Origin: CAYRUD01 sp964427425
GTDB lineage: Bacteria; Chlamydiota; Chlamydiia; Chlamydiales; FEN-1388
NCBI GenBank assembly: GCA_964427425.1
Contig: CAYRUD010000012.1
Location: 62,001-126,000 of the forward strand
Direction: 5' to 3'
Length of the DNA: 64,000 nucleotides
Shown: piece after piece, positions 17,639 through 27,160 of the stretch
Layout of the letters: each line of letters starts with the position of its first letter
Numbering within the stretch: position 1 is the first letter of the stretch
Position numbers and translations under genes: made by a program
Notes under the pieces: model-generated
Told to the model about the DNA's origin: nothing
Database searches by the model: none
Seen by the model: the letters and a program-made list of their open reading frames with translations, nothing else

Positions 17639-18601
17639 CTACCGTTCCTGGATCTCATCAGCCAATTTGGCTAAAAGCGAACAAGCCCTCTTATATTCTG
17701 ATACAGGGCCATTTCGATATCCCTCTTTCATGAGGAGCTTTAAGAGGATATCATATGTTGGAAAAACAGCCTTTAGTTTTTCCCCAGATATCCTTTGAAT
17801 CTCATCCAATGTCTGTGACGGATCAACATACGATGAGAGCACTTTCTTAAATACGGAAATAACCTTATGCCATTGCACAGGAACTTCATCAGCATTGAGA
17901 GAGCGAATAGAATTCTTTAATAGAGTTCTGTCTCTTTGCTTTCGCCATATGGAGAGGTATCCCTGTATATGCCTGGACAAAAAGAGAACATACAAGATGA
18001 ATGAGAAAATCGATATCATCAAAGCGAGGAAAACAACTTCAGCCATTCTTTGTATGATCTGGATTCTCCATAATCTTTCATCTTTCTCTTTTTGCCGCTC
18101 GACTTTCATCTCTTCGAAAAGAATAAGTTCTTTATTTATATTTTTTTGGGAAACCGATGATTGAGTTTGAACCACATTGGGATAGGGAAGAAGAACTGTT
18201 GGGAGAGTCTTCAGCTGGGTATAAAGGTCAATAACCTCTTTTGCACGAGAGCTACTTTCATAAAGAAAGGGATCTATAAAAAAAACACCCTTTTCATAGC
18301 ATATGGCACCAATGAAACCCCTCTGAGATAGTAAAGCAAATGGCTTATATCGCACTACAACATCATTTTTTGCAGCTAGTGAGAAAAAAGCTCCTTCTTT
18401 GAATAGGAAATCCCACATTCCGTTTCTTTCTAGATATAGGCACTCATTCGCGATTATATGAGGCAGAACTCCTTTTGGAATCTGTATGAGCGAATCCTTT
18501 TCAGTATCGCTTACTCTATCTTGGCTATTACTCAATGCCCCAAGAAGCAGATGAAAAAAGATGATGAAATGCATAGACAATATCGTGATATATCGCGTCA
18601 T
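17639..18601 (-). CDS. Membrane protein of the MoxR/DUF58 operon
   Basis: A 320-residue protein with an N-terminal signal or anchor (ILSMHFIIFFHLLLGALS), an extracytoplasmic region of ~170 residues, one central transmembrane helix (AEVVFLALMISIFSFILYVLFL, about residues 188-209) and a helical cytoplasmic tail. This layout resembles the DUF4381/BatD-type proteins that go with MoxR ATPases and DUF58 proteins, but the match is by topology and context only. Its start overlaps the stop of the DUF58 gene in ATGA, so translation is probably coupled. Confidence 0.7.
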   Translation of the reverse strand: MTRYITILSMHFIIFFHLLLGALSNSQDRVSDTEKDSLIQIPKGVLPHIIANECLYLERNGMWDFLFKEGAFFSLAAKNDVVVRYKPFALLSQRGFIGAICYEKGVFFIDPFLYESSSRAKEVIDLYTQLKTLPTVLLPYPNVVQTQSSVSQKNINKELILFEEMKVERQKEKDERLWRIQIIQRMAEVVFLALMISIFSFILYVLFLSRHIQGYLSIWRKQRDRTLLKNSIRSLNADEVPVQWHKVISVFKKVLSSYVDPSQTLDEIQRISGEKLKAVFPTYDILLKLLMKEGYRNGPVSEYKRACSLLAKLADEIQER

Positions 18602-19524
18602 ACCAGATCACCTCCTTTTGTTCGCCTATGAGCTCTTTGGCAAAAGAATTCCTTTAAAGCAATAAAAGGGACTTCTGAATACCCCTTTGCCTCCTCGCGA
18701 ATCTCTACTAGATCAATTCCCCAGGACCTAAAACTCTTTTCAGCACGTGTTATTTCGCGTTCGATAGCACTTTGCAAGTGAATAGCCTCATTCATATCGA
18801 AAGGATGTAGCAGAGGGTCGAATAAACACTCTGAAGAGGGCCCACGCAATAAGCTCTCACCGAGAGGCAGAGGATCTATATCCCATCTATCTAAAACGCG
18901 AATCGCAATGAGATCCGACTTTCTCTTCACTCTTTGGAGAAGATCATAATCCTCTTCCTGTAGGGAAAGAAAATCGGAGAGGACAAAGACCATCGCCTGA
19001 GACTGCTTCAAAGAAGCAACAAGCGGCTCTAAAAGGCATGAAAGAGATCTTTTTTGCCCTCCTCTTGTTGGGGTGATAGCGCATATCACTTTCTCATGAA
19101 TTGCAGAAGCGTGCGCTATCGGTCCATTTCCCCTTGATGCTGGCAACAACTCACTAGAGCCGGTAATATTTATGAAAGCAGCTCCAAGCTTATCTCGATT
19201 ACAAGTTGAGGAGAGAGCAAGGAGTGAAATCGTTTCAGAGACCTTTTTATATTTAAATGGCCACCATTCAATGAAAACAAGCGAAGGATCGACAATAATA
19301 TAAACAGTCAGATCCCTTTCTTCTCGGTACGTTTTAGAATAGAGTTGTCGAGTTTGAGCATAGCGCGACCAAGCGAAATTTCGAGGCTCATCACCAGGCA
19401 TGTATTGCCTTAAATCCTCGTACTCGAGGCCTTTCCCTCGAAACGCAGATCTATAAAGGCCTACTAATGTACCGACTTTGTGCTCATCAGGCAAAAAATG
19501 GAGAACTTGTTCATAGAGTCGCAT
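18598..19524 (-). CDS. DUF58 protein partnered with MoxR
   Basis: A 308-residue DUF58 family protein. The signature is GKGLEYEDLRQYMPGDEPRNFAWSRYAQT near the N-terminus, followed by a VWA-like fold in which the first motif reads YIIVDPSLVF (the MIDAS DxSxS is not conserved). Proteins of this kind act with MoxR AAA+ ATPases in envelope-stress or complex-assembly functions. No transmembrane helices are seen. The gene is the second of a three-gene minus-strand operon: 33 bases after moxR and overlapping the next gene by 4. Confidence 0.85.
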   Translation of the reverse strand: MRLYEQVLHFLPDEHKVGTLVGLYRSAFRGKGLEYEDLRQYMPGDEPRNFAWSRYAQTRQLYSKTYREERDLTVYIIVDPSLVFIEWWPFKYKKVSETISLLALSSTCNRDKLGAAFINITGSSELLPASRGNGPIAHASAIHEKVICAITPTRGGQKRSLSCLLEPLVASLKQSQAMVFVLSDFLSLQEEDYDLLQRVKRKSDLIAIRVLDRWDIDPLPLGESLLRGPSSECLFDPLLHPFDMNEAIHLQSAIEREITRAEKSFRSWGIDLVEIREEAKGYSEVPFIALKEFFCQRAHRRTKGGDLV

Positions 19525-19557
19525 ACAATGAGCACTCTCTCTTATTGTAAGCCTTCT

Positions 19558-20553
19558 TCAAGGCGCATTGGTATGAGTAAGTATCGACCGAACCACATCA
19601 TCGACGGTTACACCTTTTGCTTCAGCATCAAAAGAGACAACAATTCTGTGTCGAAGAATATCTAGAGCTATTTCTTTCACATCATAAGGGGTCACAAAGC
19701 TTCTTCCTTGAAGAAGGGCCATCGCCCTCGCTCCTTTTGCGATTGCGATCGACGCCCTTGGTGACGCGCCAAGTCGTATAGACGGAAAGACTGAGCACTT
19801 CTTTTGTAGTTCTTCATCCCTTGTTGAGAGAACAATACGAGCAATATAATCAATGATTGATTGATCAATAAAAACCTTTGAAGTAAGGAAGATCGCTTCC
19901 GCTACATCAGCTTGAGAGAGAATGGATGTTTTTTTATCCCTTTCTTTTTCTTCTTCAATTGCGCATTGAATGATTCGCTTTTCCTCTTCGACTCCCAATG
20001 GTTTCATGATAAGTTTGAACATAAATCGATCGAGCTGCGCTTCAGGAAGAGGATACGTTCCCTCTTGCTCTATCGGGTTTTGTGTCGCCATAACAAAGAA
20101 AGGTCGAGGAAGCTGATCAGTGTTTCCAAATATCGTCACTTGCTTCTCCGCCATTGCCTCAAGCAAAGAAGATTGAACTTTAGGAGGTGTTCTATTGACC
20201 TCATCAGCGATGAGGATATTTGTAAATATAGGCCCTTTATGCACCTCAAAGCGACCTGTATCTGGTCTAAAGAGGGTAAGACCAGTAATATCTGCGGGCA
20301 AAAGATCGGGCGTACATTGAACTCTCTTATGGCTCAAACCCAAGAGACGGGCGAGAGAAACAACGATCTTAGTCTTTGCGATACCTGGAACACCTTCTAA
20401 GAGAACATGGCCCTCAGAGAGAAGGCAAACAAGAAGTTTTTGAATGATGTCTTTATAGCCTATGATCTCATTCGAAATCTCAGCGATAGCAGAATGGAAG
20501 AGATGAGACACTTCCTTGACTCTTTGTTCAAGACCGGAATTCTCTTCAGACAT
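19558..20553 (-). CDS. MoxR-family AAA+ ATPase
   Basis: A 331-residue AAA+ ATPase. Walker A is degenerate (LEGVPGIAKTKIV, MoxR-like), Walker B is ILIADEVNRTPPKVQSSLLEAM, sensor 1 is FFVMATQNPIEQEGTYPLPEAQLDRF, and sensor 2 is GASPRASIAIAKGARAMALL. These are hallmark MoxR motifs. The enzyme probably remodels or loads client proteins for the DUF58 and membrane partners encoded next. I chose the ATG at 20553, which has GGGG about 5 bases upstream, over a GTG two codons earlier. Confidence 0.93.
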   Translation of the reverse strand: MSEENSGLEQRVKEVSHLFHSAIAEISNEIIGYKDIIQKLLVCLLSEGHVLLEGVPGIAKTKIVVSLARLLGLSHKRVQCTPDLLPADITGLTLFRPDTGRFEVHKGPIFTNILIADEVNRTPPKVQSSLLEAMAEKQVTIFGNTDQLPRPFFVMATQNPIEQEGTYPLPEAQLDRFMFKLIMKPLGVEEEKRIIQCAIEEEKERDKKTSILSQADVAEAIFLTSKVFIDQSIIDYIARIVLSTRDEELQKKCSVFPSIRLGASPRASIAIAKGARAMALLQGRSFVTPYDVKEIALDILRHRIVVSFDAEAKGVTVDDVVRSILTHTNAP

Positions 20554-20752
20554 ACTCACCCCATTTTAAACCATAAGTGTTAGAGATAGAACACGTAATC
20601 TTAATGTGTTAGGTCTTGCGGCGACTCTCAAGTACACAATAATTCAGCTTATCTATATCTCTCTTCGAAGCTTACGTAGTAAATAAGATTATTCAATATC
20701 ATGAACACCCTCTTTTTCCAAAAAGAACTCTCATTACCCATAAGCCAATACT

Positions 20753-21901
20753 ATGAAAGATTCCTCTTCGATCATTTCTTTTGAGCCTCAATCAATCACC
20801 TCTGACAAAATTGAAGGATTAGCCCCATCACTTTCCGCTTATGATTCGCATTCCCCTCTGGATCTGGTTCCTACAGCAGATGATTTTAAGAGATTCGATG
20901 AGGGTTGCCTTCACTTTCGTAAAAGGCCGAGAAGAAATAGAATGAAAGAGGCGCTCCGCGAGCTCATCGCTGAGACAGATCTTCGCCCTCAACACCTCAT
21001 TCGCCCATACTTTATTAAAGAGGGAGAAACGGGATCGGAGGAAATCGCGTCAATGCCTCAAATCTTCCGCCATACTATTTCCGATCTTTTACGCCAAATT
21101 GAAAGACAACTTTCTTTAGGAGTAAGGGCTGCCATCCTCTTCTTCTTCATCGATCCTACGCTCAAAGACTGGCATGGATCTGAAGCGTATAAAAGAAACG
21201 GCCTATTCCATAGAGCAATACGAGCGGTAAAAAATACTTTTCCTGAGCTTCTTCTTATAACAGATATTGCGTTAGATCCTTTTACAGACCACGGCTTTGA
21301 TGGCCTCATCGACCATCAATGGCACGTTATGAACGATCCTTCAGTCATTGCTTTAGGAGAGATGGCTCTCAATGCAGCTTGCGCCGGAGCTGATATGATT
21401 GCGCCAAGTGATATGATGGATGGACGCGTAGGATATTTACGAAAGCTTCTCGACACGAATGGATTTAGCGATCGAGGCATTCTCTCCTACTGCGTTAAGT
21501 ACACTTCAGCCCTCTATGGACCTTTTAGAAGCGCCCTTGAGTCAGCTCCTAAAAAAGGCGATAAAAAGACATTCCAGCTCTCGCCTCGTAATAGCCGAGA
21601 AGCATTACTTGAATGCGCGCTCGACGAGGAAGAAGGAGCAGATCTTCTCATGATTAAGCCAGCTATAACCTCTTTAGATATCATCGCAAAAGTACGACAA
21701 ACAACTCTTCTTCCCATTGGAGCTTTCCAAGTCAGCGGTGAATACTCGATGATTAAAGCCGCTCATGAAAGAGGTTGGATAGATGGATCTAAAATGCTTA
21801 TTGAATCGCTTACCTCGATGAGACGAGCTGGAGCTGACTTCATATTGACTTATGGAGCGCAAGAAGCCGCAGAGCTTCTCAATAAAGGCTATAGAGTCTA
21901 G
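20753..21901 (+). CDS. hemB: Delta-aminolevulinic acid dehydratase (porphobilinogen synthase)
   Basis: Condenses two 5-aminolevulinates to porphobilinogen in haem synthesis. Schiff-base lysines are in YCVKYTSALYGPF and LLMIKPA. The metal loop reads DIALDPFTDHGFDG, with Asp/Ala/Asp in place of the three cysteines of zinc enzymes, so this is a magnesium-type HemB. The 382-residue reading has an N-terminal extension of about 65 residues before the conserved RPRRNRMKEALRELI; a later start is possible but no better ATG with a ribosome site is seen. It is convergent with nqrA, as in Chlamydia, with a shared terminator. Confidence 0.95.
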   Translation: MKDSSSIISFEPQSITSDKIEGLAPSLSAYDSHSPLDLVPTADDFKRFDEGCLHFRKRPRRNRMKEALRELIAETDLRPQHLIRPYFIKEGETGSEEIASMPQIFRHTISDLLRQIERQLSLGVRAAILFFFIDPTLKDWHGSEAYKRNGLFHRAIRAVKNTFPELLLITDIALDPFTDHGFDGLIDHQWHVMNDPSVIALGEMALNAACAGADMIAPSDMMDGRVGYLRKLLDTNGFSDRGILSYCVKYTSALYGPFRSALESAPKKGDKKTFQLSPRNSREALLECALDEEEGADLLMIKPAITSLDIIAKVRQTTLLPIGAFQVSGEYSMIKAAHERGWIDGSKMLIESLTSMRRAGADFILTYGAQEAAELLNKGYRV

Positions 21902-21906
21902 ATCTC

Positions 21907-21940
21907 TTGAGAAGAGGGTATAAGGACACCCTCTCCTCAA
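21907..21940. terminator. Bidirectional terminator between hemB and nqrA
   Basis: TTGAGAAGAGGGT (21907-21919) and ACCCTCTCCTCAA (21928-21940) form a 13-bp stem with one mismatch. AATAAAGAATTTTT follows on the plus strand. It lies between two convergent stops. Confidence 0.75.
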
Positions 21941-21952
21941 AATAAAGAATTT

Positions 21953-23350
21953 TTAGTTCCCAATAAGATCTATTCGACAGCGATCGAGACCATCCTCTAC
22001 GATTTTCATCATCGGGATTTTACAAGGACAGACGAATTCAGGAAGAGCGAAATCCTCTCTAGAAACATCTAAGAGGCCATAATTGATCGCTCGTTCATAA
22101 TCTTCAGCCAAAAGAGCTTTCACAATCTGCATTGGGAAAATATCCATAGGAACCACTTTTTCATATAGCGAGCCGTCGACAAACGCTCTTTGCTCACCAT
22201 GAATATTGGTCGTAAAGTGCCAAGTCCTCTTTGTGACATCCATATGCCCTGAGAGATATGCTCCTGACGCTGTATACTTATTGGAACCTAATCTGAAGAA
22301 GTGAAGAAACTCCCTTTGAGATTCATCCTGCTCTGGTATAGCTGAGAGTATTGAATGCCCTCTCTGTAGGAACCCATTGAGCGTGACATGAGCACCATTT
22401 AAAGGATCACCCGATATTAAACGTACGGAATCCTCACTCAAATCTTCAAGAGCGCCCTGTACTAATTCTTGAATTGAAGCGCCTTCTCTTGTGCGAATAT
22501 ACTGTCTTTTGTTTGCTTGAAATCCATCGCCTGCCCTTGAAATAAGAATAGGCATATCCAGCGATCCCGTTTCGGAGAAAAACCCTATCCGACATACATC
22601 GACAGCATCGATTGTCCACACAGAATCTTGCGGTGAGTTAATAGGATCAATCTCATGAATATGAACAGATGAGGAACAAGCAGGATAGACACCCTCCACT
22701 GTATGGTGGATACATCTTCCATTTTCTTGAGGAATCCATTTTGAGAGAGAAGAATCTTTATATGTGACCACATGGACTGGGCTATTTGCACACAAAACAC
22801 TTACAAGCTCTAGTCCCTTTTTAAAGAAACCTTCTAATCCAGCTAAAGCCTCTTCCATGGAAGGCGAGAAAAGCCGTAAGTCAACAGCGCGAACAAAGCA
22901 AGACCTTGGCGGGTGAAGAGCTCCATTAGTAACCGGACGCTCAAAAGGACGATGGAAGAAGCGAGTAATAAGCCCTGATTGGGACAAACTCTTGACTATC
23001 TCATCTCTCGACATTGCTGGATGAGGTTTTAAGAGTTCATGTCCATCTTTGCCCTCTCGCCCTCTTTCAAAAATAATTTCTAAGAGCCTTCTCTTCTCAC
23101 CTCTTCGAATCTCTTTCACAACTCCTGAAACAGGGATGACAAAACGAACTTCTGGATTCTCTTTTATTTCAACTACAGGCTCATGGCGCTGAAGCGACTG
23201 ACCCTCTTGGACGAGAATACGGAAATTAACACCTTTAAATGGGCGAAGATCCAGGGAGAATAGACGAGGAACTATTTCTTCTTGAGAAGAAGTAGCTTTA
23301 GCTCCTGATATAGGAATCTGAAGACCGCGCTTGACTCGTACATGTACCAT
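21953..23350 (-). CDS. nqrA: Na+-translocating NADH:quinone reductase subunit A
   Basis: A 465-residue NqrA, the peripheral subunit of the sodium-pumping NADH dehydrogenase. Typical features are the N-terminal GLQIPISGAK, the lipoyl-like region (GVNFRILVQEGQSLQRHEPV), the segment ISGDPLNGAHVTL, and the Cys-containing ending (LPEFVCPCKIPMMKIVEDGLDRCRIDLIGN). Chlamydiae use Na+-NQR as primary sodium pump; the other subunits (nqrB-F) are not next to it, which is also the chlamydial arrangement. The ATG at 23350 gives full length. Confidence 0.92.
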   Translation of the reverse strand: MVHVRVKRGLQIPISGAKATSSQEEIVPRLFSLDLRPFKGVNFRILVQEGQSLQRHEPVVEIKENPEVRFVIPVSGVVKEIRRGEKRRLLEIIFERGREGKDGHELLKPHPAMSRDEIVKSLSQSGLITRFFHRPFERPVTNGALHPPRSCFVRAVDLRLFSPSMEEALAGLEGFFKKGLELVSVLCANSPVHVVTYKDSSLSKWIPQENGRCIHHTVEGVYPACSSSVHIHEIDPINSPQDSVWTIDAVDVCRIGFFSETGSLDMPILISRAGDGFQANKRQYIRTREGASIQELVQGALEDLSEDSVRLISGDPLNGAHVTLNGFLQRGHSILSAIPEQDESQREFLHFFRLGSNKYTASGAYLSGHMDVTKRTWHFTTNIHGEQRAFVDGSLYEKVVPMDIFPMQIVKALLAEDYERAINYGLLDVSREDFALPEFVCPCKIPMMKIVEDGLDRCRIDLIGN

Positions 23351-23808
23351 AATCTTATATCTTCATCGTAACTGAAGGATTCATAAACAAATTTCTCTCC
23401 CCAAGGGGGTATAAAAGATACCCTTCTTTCGATGCTCTATATTCACTCACAAACTCAAGGAGCAACCAAAAGAGTAGGCTCTTTTCTCTACATCTCGAAA
23501 GCTTTACATGTCGTTGGTACGTCTTTTATCCACTTTTTATCAAGTCTACAAACAAGAGGGAGTAAAACTTTTCTAAAAAATGAGCTCCCAACAAGTTGCT
23601 ATCAAATGTTACTTAAACTTTTAAAAAGCCCTAAACAGCTACTAATCAGTCACATTTATTTAGTTTAGATGGTCTTCACATAGTAAAATTTCATTGTTCT
23701 TTGGTATACTTTTTCGAGATTTAACCCGATATGAGTGAATGACTCTTTTCCTCATATTGGATGTCGCTGTAACCTCATTACTTTTTTATTAGAGAGATTG
23801 TGAGCTTA
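23351..23808. other. Intergenic region between nqrA and the IQM-like gene
   Basis: No convincing gene. A hairpin GGGTAT (23407-23412) / ATACCC (23418-23423) followed by TTCTTTC looks like a short plus-strand terminator or leader hairpin, although no plus-strand gene ends here. TATACT at 23705-23710 is a possible -10 box for the downstream gene; no clear -35 partner is seen. A 78-codon open stretch at 23432-23668 has no ribosome site and no recognisable product. Confidence 0.4.
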
Positions 23809-26433
23809 ATGTCACCTCGTCTTTTACGCTTTCTTTTACCACTCTTTGTTTTTCTCGTAAGCTCTCTATCTTTTACTCGGCGAGAAGTCCTTGAGGCAGC
23901 CCCATCTATTCATAATAAATCAGTAATTTCCTATGAAGATGTTCTACGACCTGAAGCTCTCTCTTTAGATTCTCGAGCTGTTGCAACTTTTCAGAAAATT
24001 ACGACACATAACAAGGGCATTCTTCCCCATCTTCCAATAGAGATCCGTCTCCAGCGTACAGGACCCATAAAGCAAGAAACCTCTATCTCAGCTAACGGAG
24101 TCTTAACAGTTACCATCTCCTTTTCATGCAAGGCTTCGGGACTCACAGTCCAGGACTCCTCCTCACAAGAAATTCCTTGCACAACGAAGAAATCATTCCA
24201 GCTCTCAGATTTTTCTGAAGGCAAGCGCTGCCGCTATGAAATCAATAGGATGATGAATTCGCTCGTGCTCCATGACGGTTCTACGCCTTGTTATATCGCA
24301 TTTCAAACGAAAGCAGACTTTGATCAGGCTATCAAGATTTTCTCGATACTTGTCAACCAAAGTATCGCATTAGCGCCCGCTCAAGAAGATCAGACAAATC
24401 GATCATCTTTATCTCTTCAAGAGATCGCTCAAGAATCAGGATTCACATGGATTGCAGTCCTTCCTCGCCACGAGACTTTCGAAGAGATGTTGAGCCTTGT
24501 AAACCAGCCAAGTAGCATATCAAAGAATGGCACCATCTTCTGGCTTACGAAGAAAGATCCTCAAGTCGAGGCAGAAAAAATCCTATTAGAGGCCAATAAT
24601 ATCTCCCCTATTTTCTTATATCCTCTCTCTACCCTTAATGAGAGCTCATTTGTTACCTTGCCTTTTGTCGGCGCTGAGGAGCCCGCACTCTTCTCAACTC
24701 CTAGTCAAGCCCAGTCTGTTTTTTCCCACGATACAACTTCTCTTAGATCGATAGGAAAAAGTGCTGATATATTGCCAATTCGAATGGAGTCTTACTTTCC
24801 TCTGACTACTCCGTCAATTATTATAAGCAGAGGATCAGATGAAAGAGCTCTTAAAAGAGCTTTGAAAAAGAAAGAGAGCTCATCCGCACTGGGGCAAAAT
24901 TCCTCTCATGATGGAAACCATGTTGATTGCTCTATCGTTTCGATTACCCCTCAGTATTACTTTGAGGAGACCCCTGAAGGTTCAACACTCAAATGGCTTA
25001 CAGGATCTGCTATCAACTCCGACGATTGCTTACGAGCTCTTTTCTTTAGAAAAGATAAGCCTTTAAGGGAAACTATTACGCATCTTTATCGTGAGTATCC
25101 TTTCCTGAAAAGCATCTTCCAAGCAAAAAGCCGTATTCGGAAGGGTCTTTCGATACAGTCATCTCTTTTTGAAGGAATGAAAAGAAAAGAAGATCCTTCA
25201 TATAAAGAGCTCATAACTTCTCTTTACGGAACAGATGAAATATCGTATCAGCGAGCAAAACTCTCATTTCTCTTAGCTCTTGAAGCGTCCCTCTTATATG
25301 GTGACGCGTCCTCACTTGGCGAAAATGGCACTCAATACTCACTTATTTTACTCGAAAAGCTTGGAGCTCCATGGTCGCATATTATCTCAGCTGAGACTCT
25401 TTTAAGAGAAATCACGCCCCACTCCCCATTGCTTAGAGAATCTCAAGGAGTGTCCTCTCAATCCGAAGGCTTTATTAACAGCGCAAGGCCTGAGTACACA
25501 TCGTCTCAAGTTAAAGCTCGAACAAGAGAAGTTATAGCAGCAAGCTCTCTCATCGAAGAAGCAAAAAACGCCAATCAAGCTGGCGTTCCTTTACGGGATT
25601 GGTTGAAAGTAAAAGCCGCATTCTTAGTAACTCTCTATCAGACAGAGCAATTCTCTTCTTATGCAGCCCTCCGTCTTCATGATCTTCAAAAAAGTATCGC
25701 ACAACTTCCTTCCGGCATAAAAAATTGTGCTATAGCTCCTCCATTGGGCAACAGTTCAGTTTACCGTGGTATCACTGCTCGCCCGCTCTATAGCGCATAT
25801 TTCTGGGAAAAGCTCGATCCAATTCATAGAGATGGTCTTTCACTCAAACGAATGAGAGAAAAATATGAAGAGCATATGATTCATCACCCATCAAGCGAAT
25901 GGAAAGGTCGATTTTGGGATTGGATAGATGCAAAAATTGAATCAGGCCATCTTAAACTGCAGCCAGGGACACGTTACCTCACTGCAGAAGAGCGCCCAGA
26001 CTTTCAGGCTATTTTCGATAACGGCACCTTAATCTCTCCCATAGAGTTCGCTGAAGCTGACGAGATCGAAGCTATGTTTGTCATAGGACTTGATGGAAAG
26101 ATGTATCTTGGCCAAAAAAAAGATGCTCAAGATCCTTCAGATTTATCTTTTAGCCACGCGTCGTTCTTTGCAGGTCTGCCCGTAGCTTCATCTGGTAAGA
26201 TTGTCTTTAGAAAGGGAAAGCCGACCCTCTTGACTGATCACAGTGGACACTATAGGCCAAAACGGAAAGAAGTCATCATAGTCTTAAAGACAATGGAAAA
26301 ACTCGGTGTCGACTTAAACGAATTCTCAATTCTCCATTCCTCTTCTTCAACATCGAAGAAATTATGGAAATCGGGAACTGATTTTCTCATTGAGATGAGT
26401 AATCCTCAAAAAGATATTATGCTTACACCTTAA
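23809..26433 (+). CDS. Secreted protein with a C-terminal domain like plant IQM proteins
   Basis: An 874-residue protein with a signal peptide (LLRFLLPLFVFLVSSLSFT). The middle is unrecognised. The C-terminal ~190 residues (about 665-855) show, in order, KLDPIHRDG, FWDWIDA, RYLTAEERPDF, MFVIGLDGKMYLGQKK, SFSHASFFAGLPVASSGKI, DHSGHYRP and LGVDLNEF. From memory this series matches the catalytic-unknown domain of plant IQM (calmodulin-binding) proteins (DPRHRYG, FFYWLD, YLGPxER, WIFVxS, YxGKK, FxHSSFLAGGATxAAGR, SGHYxP, VDL). No IQ motif is seen. The ATG at 23809 is preferred over a GTG at 23800 for its spacing from agagag. Possibly a secreted host-acting protein; that is inference. Confidence 0.75.
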   Translation: MSPRLLRFLLPLFVFLVSSLSFTRREVLEAAPSIHNKSVISYEDVLRPEALSLDSRAVATFQKITTHNKGILPHLPIEIRLQRTGPIKQETSISANGVLTVTISFSCKASGLTVQDSSSQEIPCTTKKSFQLSDFSEGKRCRYEINRMMNSLVLHDGSTPCYIAFQTKADFDQAIKIFSILVNQSIALAPAQEDQTNRSSLSLQEIAQESGFTWIAVLPRHETFEEMLSLVNQPSSISKNGTIFWLTKKDPQVEAEKILLEANNISPIFLYPLSTLNESSFVTLPFVGAEEPALFSTPSQAQSVFSHDTTSLRSIGKSADILPIRMESYFPLTTPSIIISRGSDERALKRALKKKESSSALGQNSSHDGNHVDCSIVSITPQYYFEETPEGSTLKWLTGSAINSDDCLRALFFRKDKPLRETITHLYREYPFLKSIFQAKSRIRKGLSIQSSLFEGMKRKEDPSYKELITSLYGTDEISYQRAKLSFLLALEASLLYGDASSLGENGTQYSLILLEKLGAPWSHIISAETLLREITPHSPLLRESQGVSSQSEGFINSARPEYTSSQVKARTREVIAASSLIEEAKNANQAGVPLRDWLKVKAAFLVTLYQTEQFSSYAALRLHDLQKSIAQLPSGIKNCAIAPPLGNSSVYRGITARPLYSAYFWEKLDPIHRDGLSLKRMREKYEEHMIHHPSSEWKGRFWDWIDAKIESGHLKLQPGTRYLTAEERPDFQAIFDNGTLISPIEFAEADEIEAMFVIGLDGKMYLGQKKDAQDPSDLSFSHASFFAGLPVASSGKIVFRKGKPTLLTDHSGHYRPKRKEVIIVLKTMEKLGVDLNEFSILHSSSSTSKKLWKSGTDFLIEMSNPQKDIMLTP

Positions 26434-26981
26434 TGCATGTTGATCCAATTTCTTTTAGATAAGCGTGGTCTTTTCTTAGGCTCTTTAGAAGACTGAGCTT
26501 CGGAAGAGACCTCTTTTTTATCCTCTTGAGGACCGCCGTCTTTAGAAACGTCTACTAGTTCCTTTGAGGGTTCTAAGGGTTTATCACTCAGCTCTTCTCC
26601 CTCTTCAAAAGCATCTTTTGCCTCAAAATGAGAGGTATTTTCATTCCCTACCGATTGGGAAGCAGAATGGATCTTCTCAAGAAGAGCTTTCAAGCGCTCA
26701 TTATTTAACTTCTTTTCTCTCTGAATAAGCTCCCATTCCTGTTTTGAGAAGTTTTGTGGCCTAGACAAATAAGCGCGAAATTGGCTTGGAGTTAGGTCAT
26801 TGAATCTGAAAGCATGTTCAAGACCGCGTGAGATTTCTTCATGCATCTTCTCAACTCTTCTGAAAGTTTGGGAAAGATCATCTTGGTTATTTTTCAAACC
26901 AAAATCTTCGGTCGTTTTTTTCCCCTCAATCTCACTGACTGCGTCAAAAAGATTTTTATACTCTTTCTTGTCTTTTGCCAT
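26430..26981 (-). CDS. Charged coiled-coil protein next to greA (CT635 position)
   Basis: A 183-residue, strongly charged protein rich in Glu and Lys with predicted helices (DDLSQTFRRVEKMHEEISRG; REKKLNNERLKALLEKIHS) and a Ser/Lys/Glu tail. No signal peptide or membrane segment. It lies between the nqrA side and greA, where Chlamydia has the hypothetical gene CT635; sequence similarity was not tested. The ATG at 26981 is preferred to a TTG five codons upstream. Its stop overlaps that of the convergent IQM-like gene. Confidence 0.65.
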   Translation of the reverse strand: MAKDKKEYKNLFDAVSEIEGKKTTEDFGLKNNQDDLSQTFRRVEKMHEEISRGLEHAFRFNDLTPSQFRAYLSRPQNFSKQEWELIQREKKLNNERLKALLEKIHSASQSVGNENTSHFEAKDAFEEGEELSDKPLEPSKELVDVSKDGGPQEDKKEVSSEAQSSKEPKKRPRLSKRNWINMH

Positions 26982-27160
26982 AGCTTTCTCAATCAAATTG
27001 GTTTTTCTCTAGGTAACCCGAGCTTCTAAAAAAAATGCATACCAAAATACAACTTCAAAAAGCAGCAATATTTGTTTTTATTTCGAAAATAGCGAGCCTT
27101 AGTTTGAAAAAAATTTGATTCAGAGGTAGATTTTAAAGCGAAAATTGTAAGGAACAAACA

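Noticed and set aside
23432..23668. 78-codon plus-strand open frame between nqrA and the IQM-like gene
   Set aside because: No ribosome site, no hydrophobic or catalytic pattern, and low-complexity Lys/Ser/Leu composition; likely chance in noncoding DNA.
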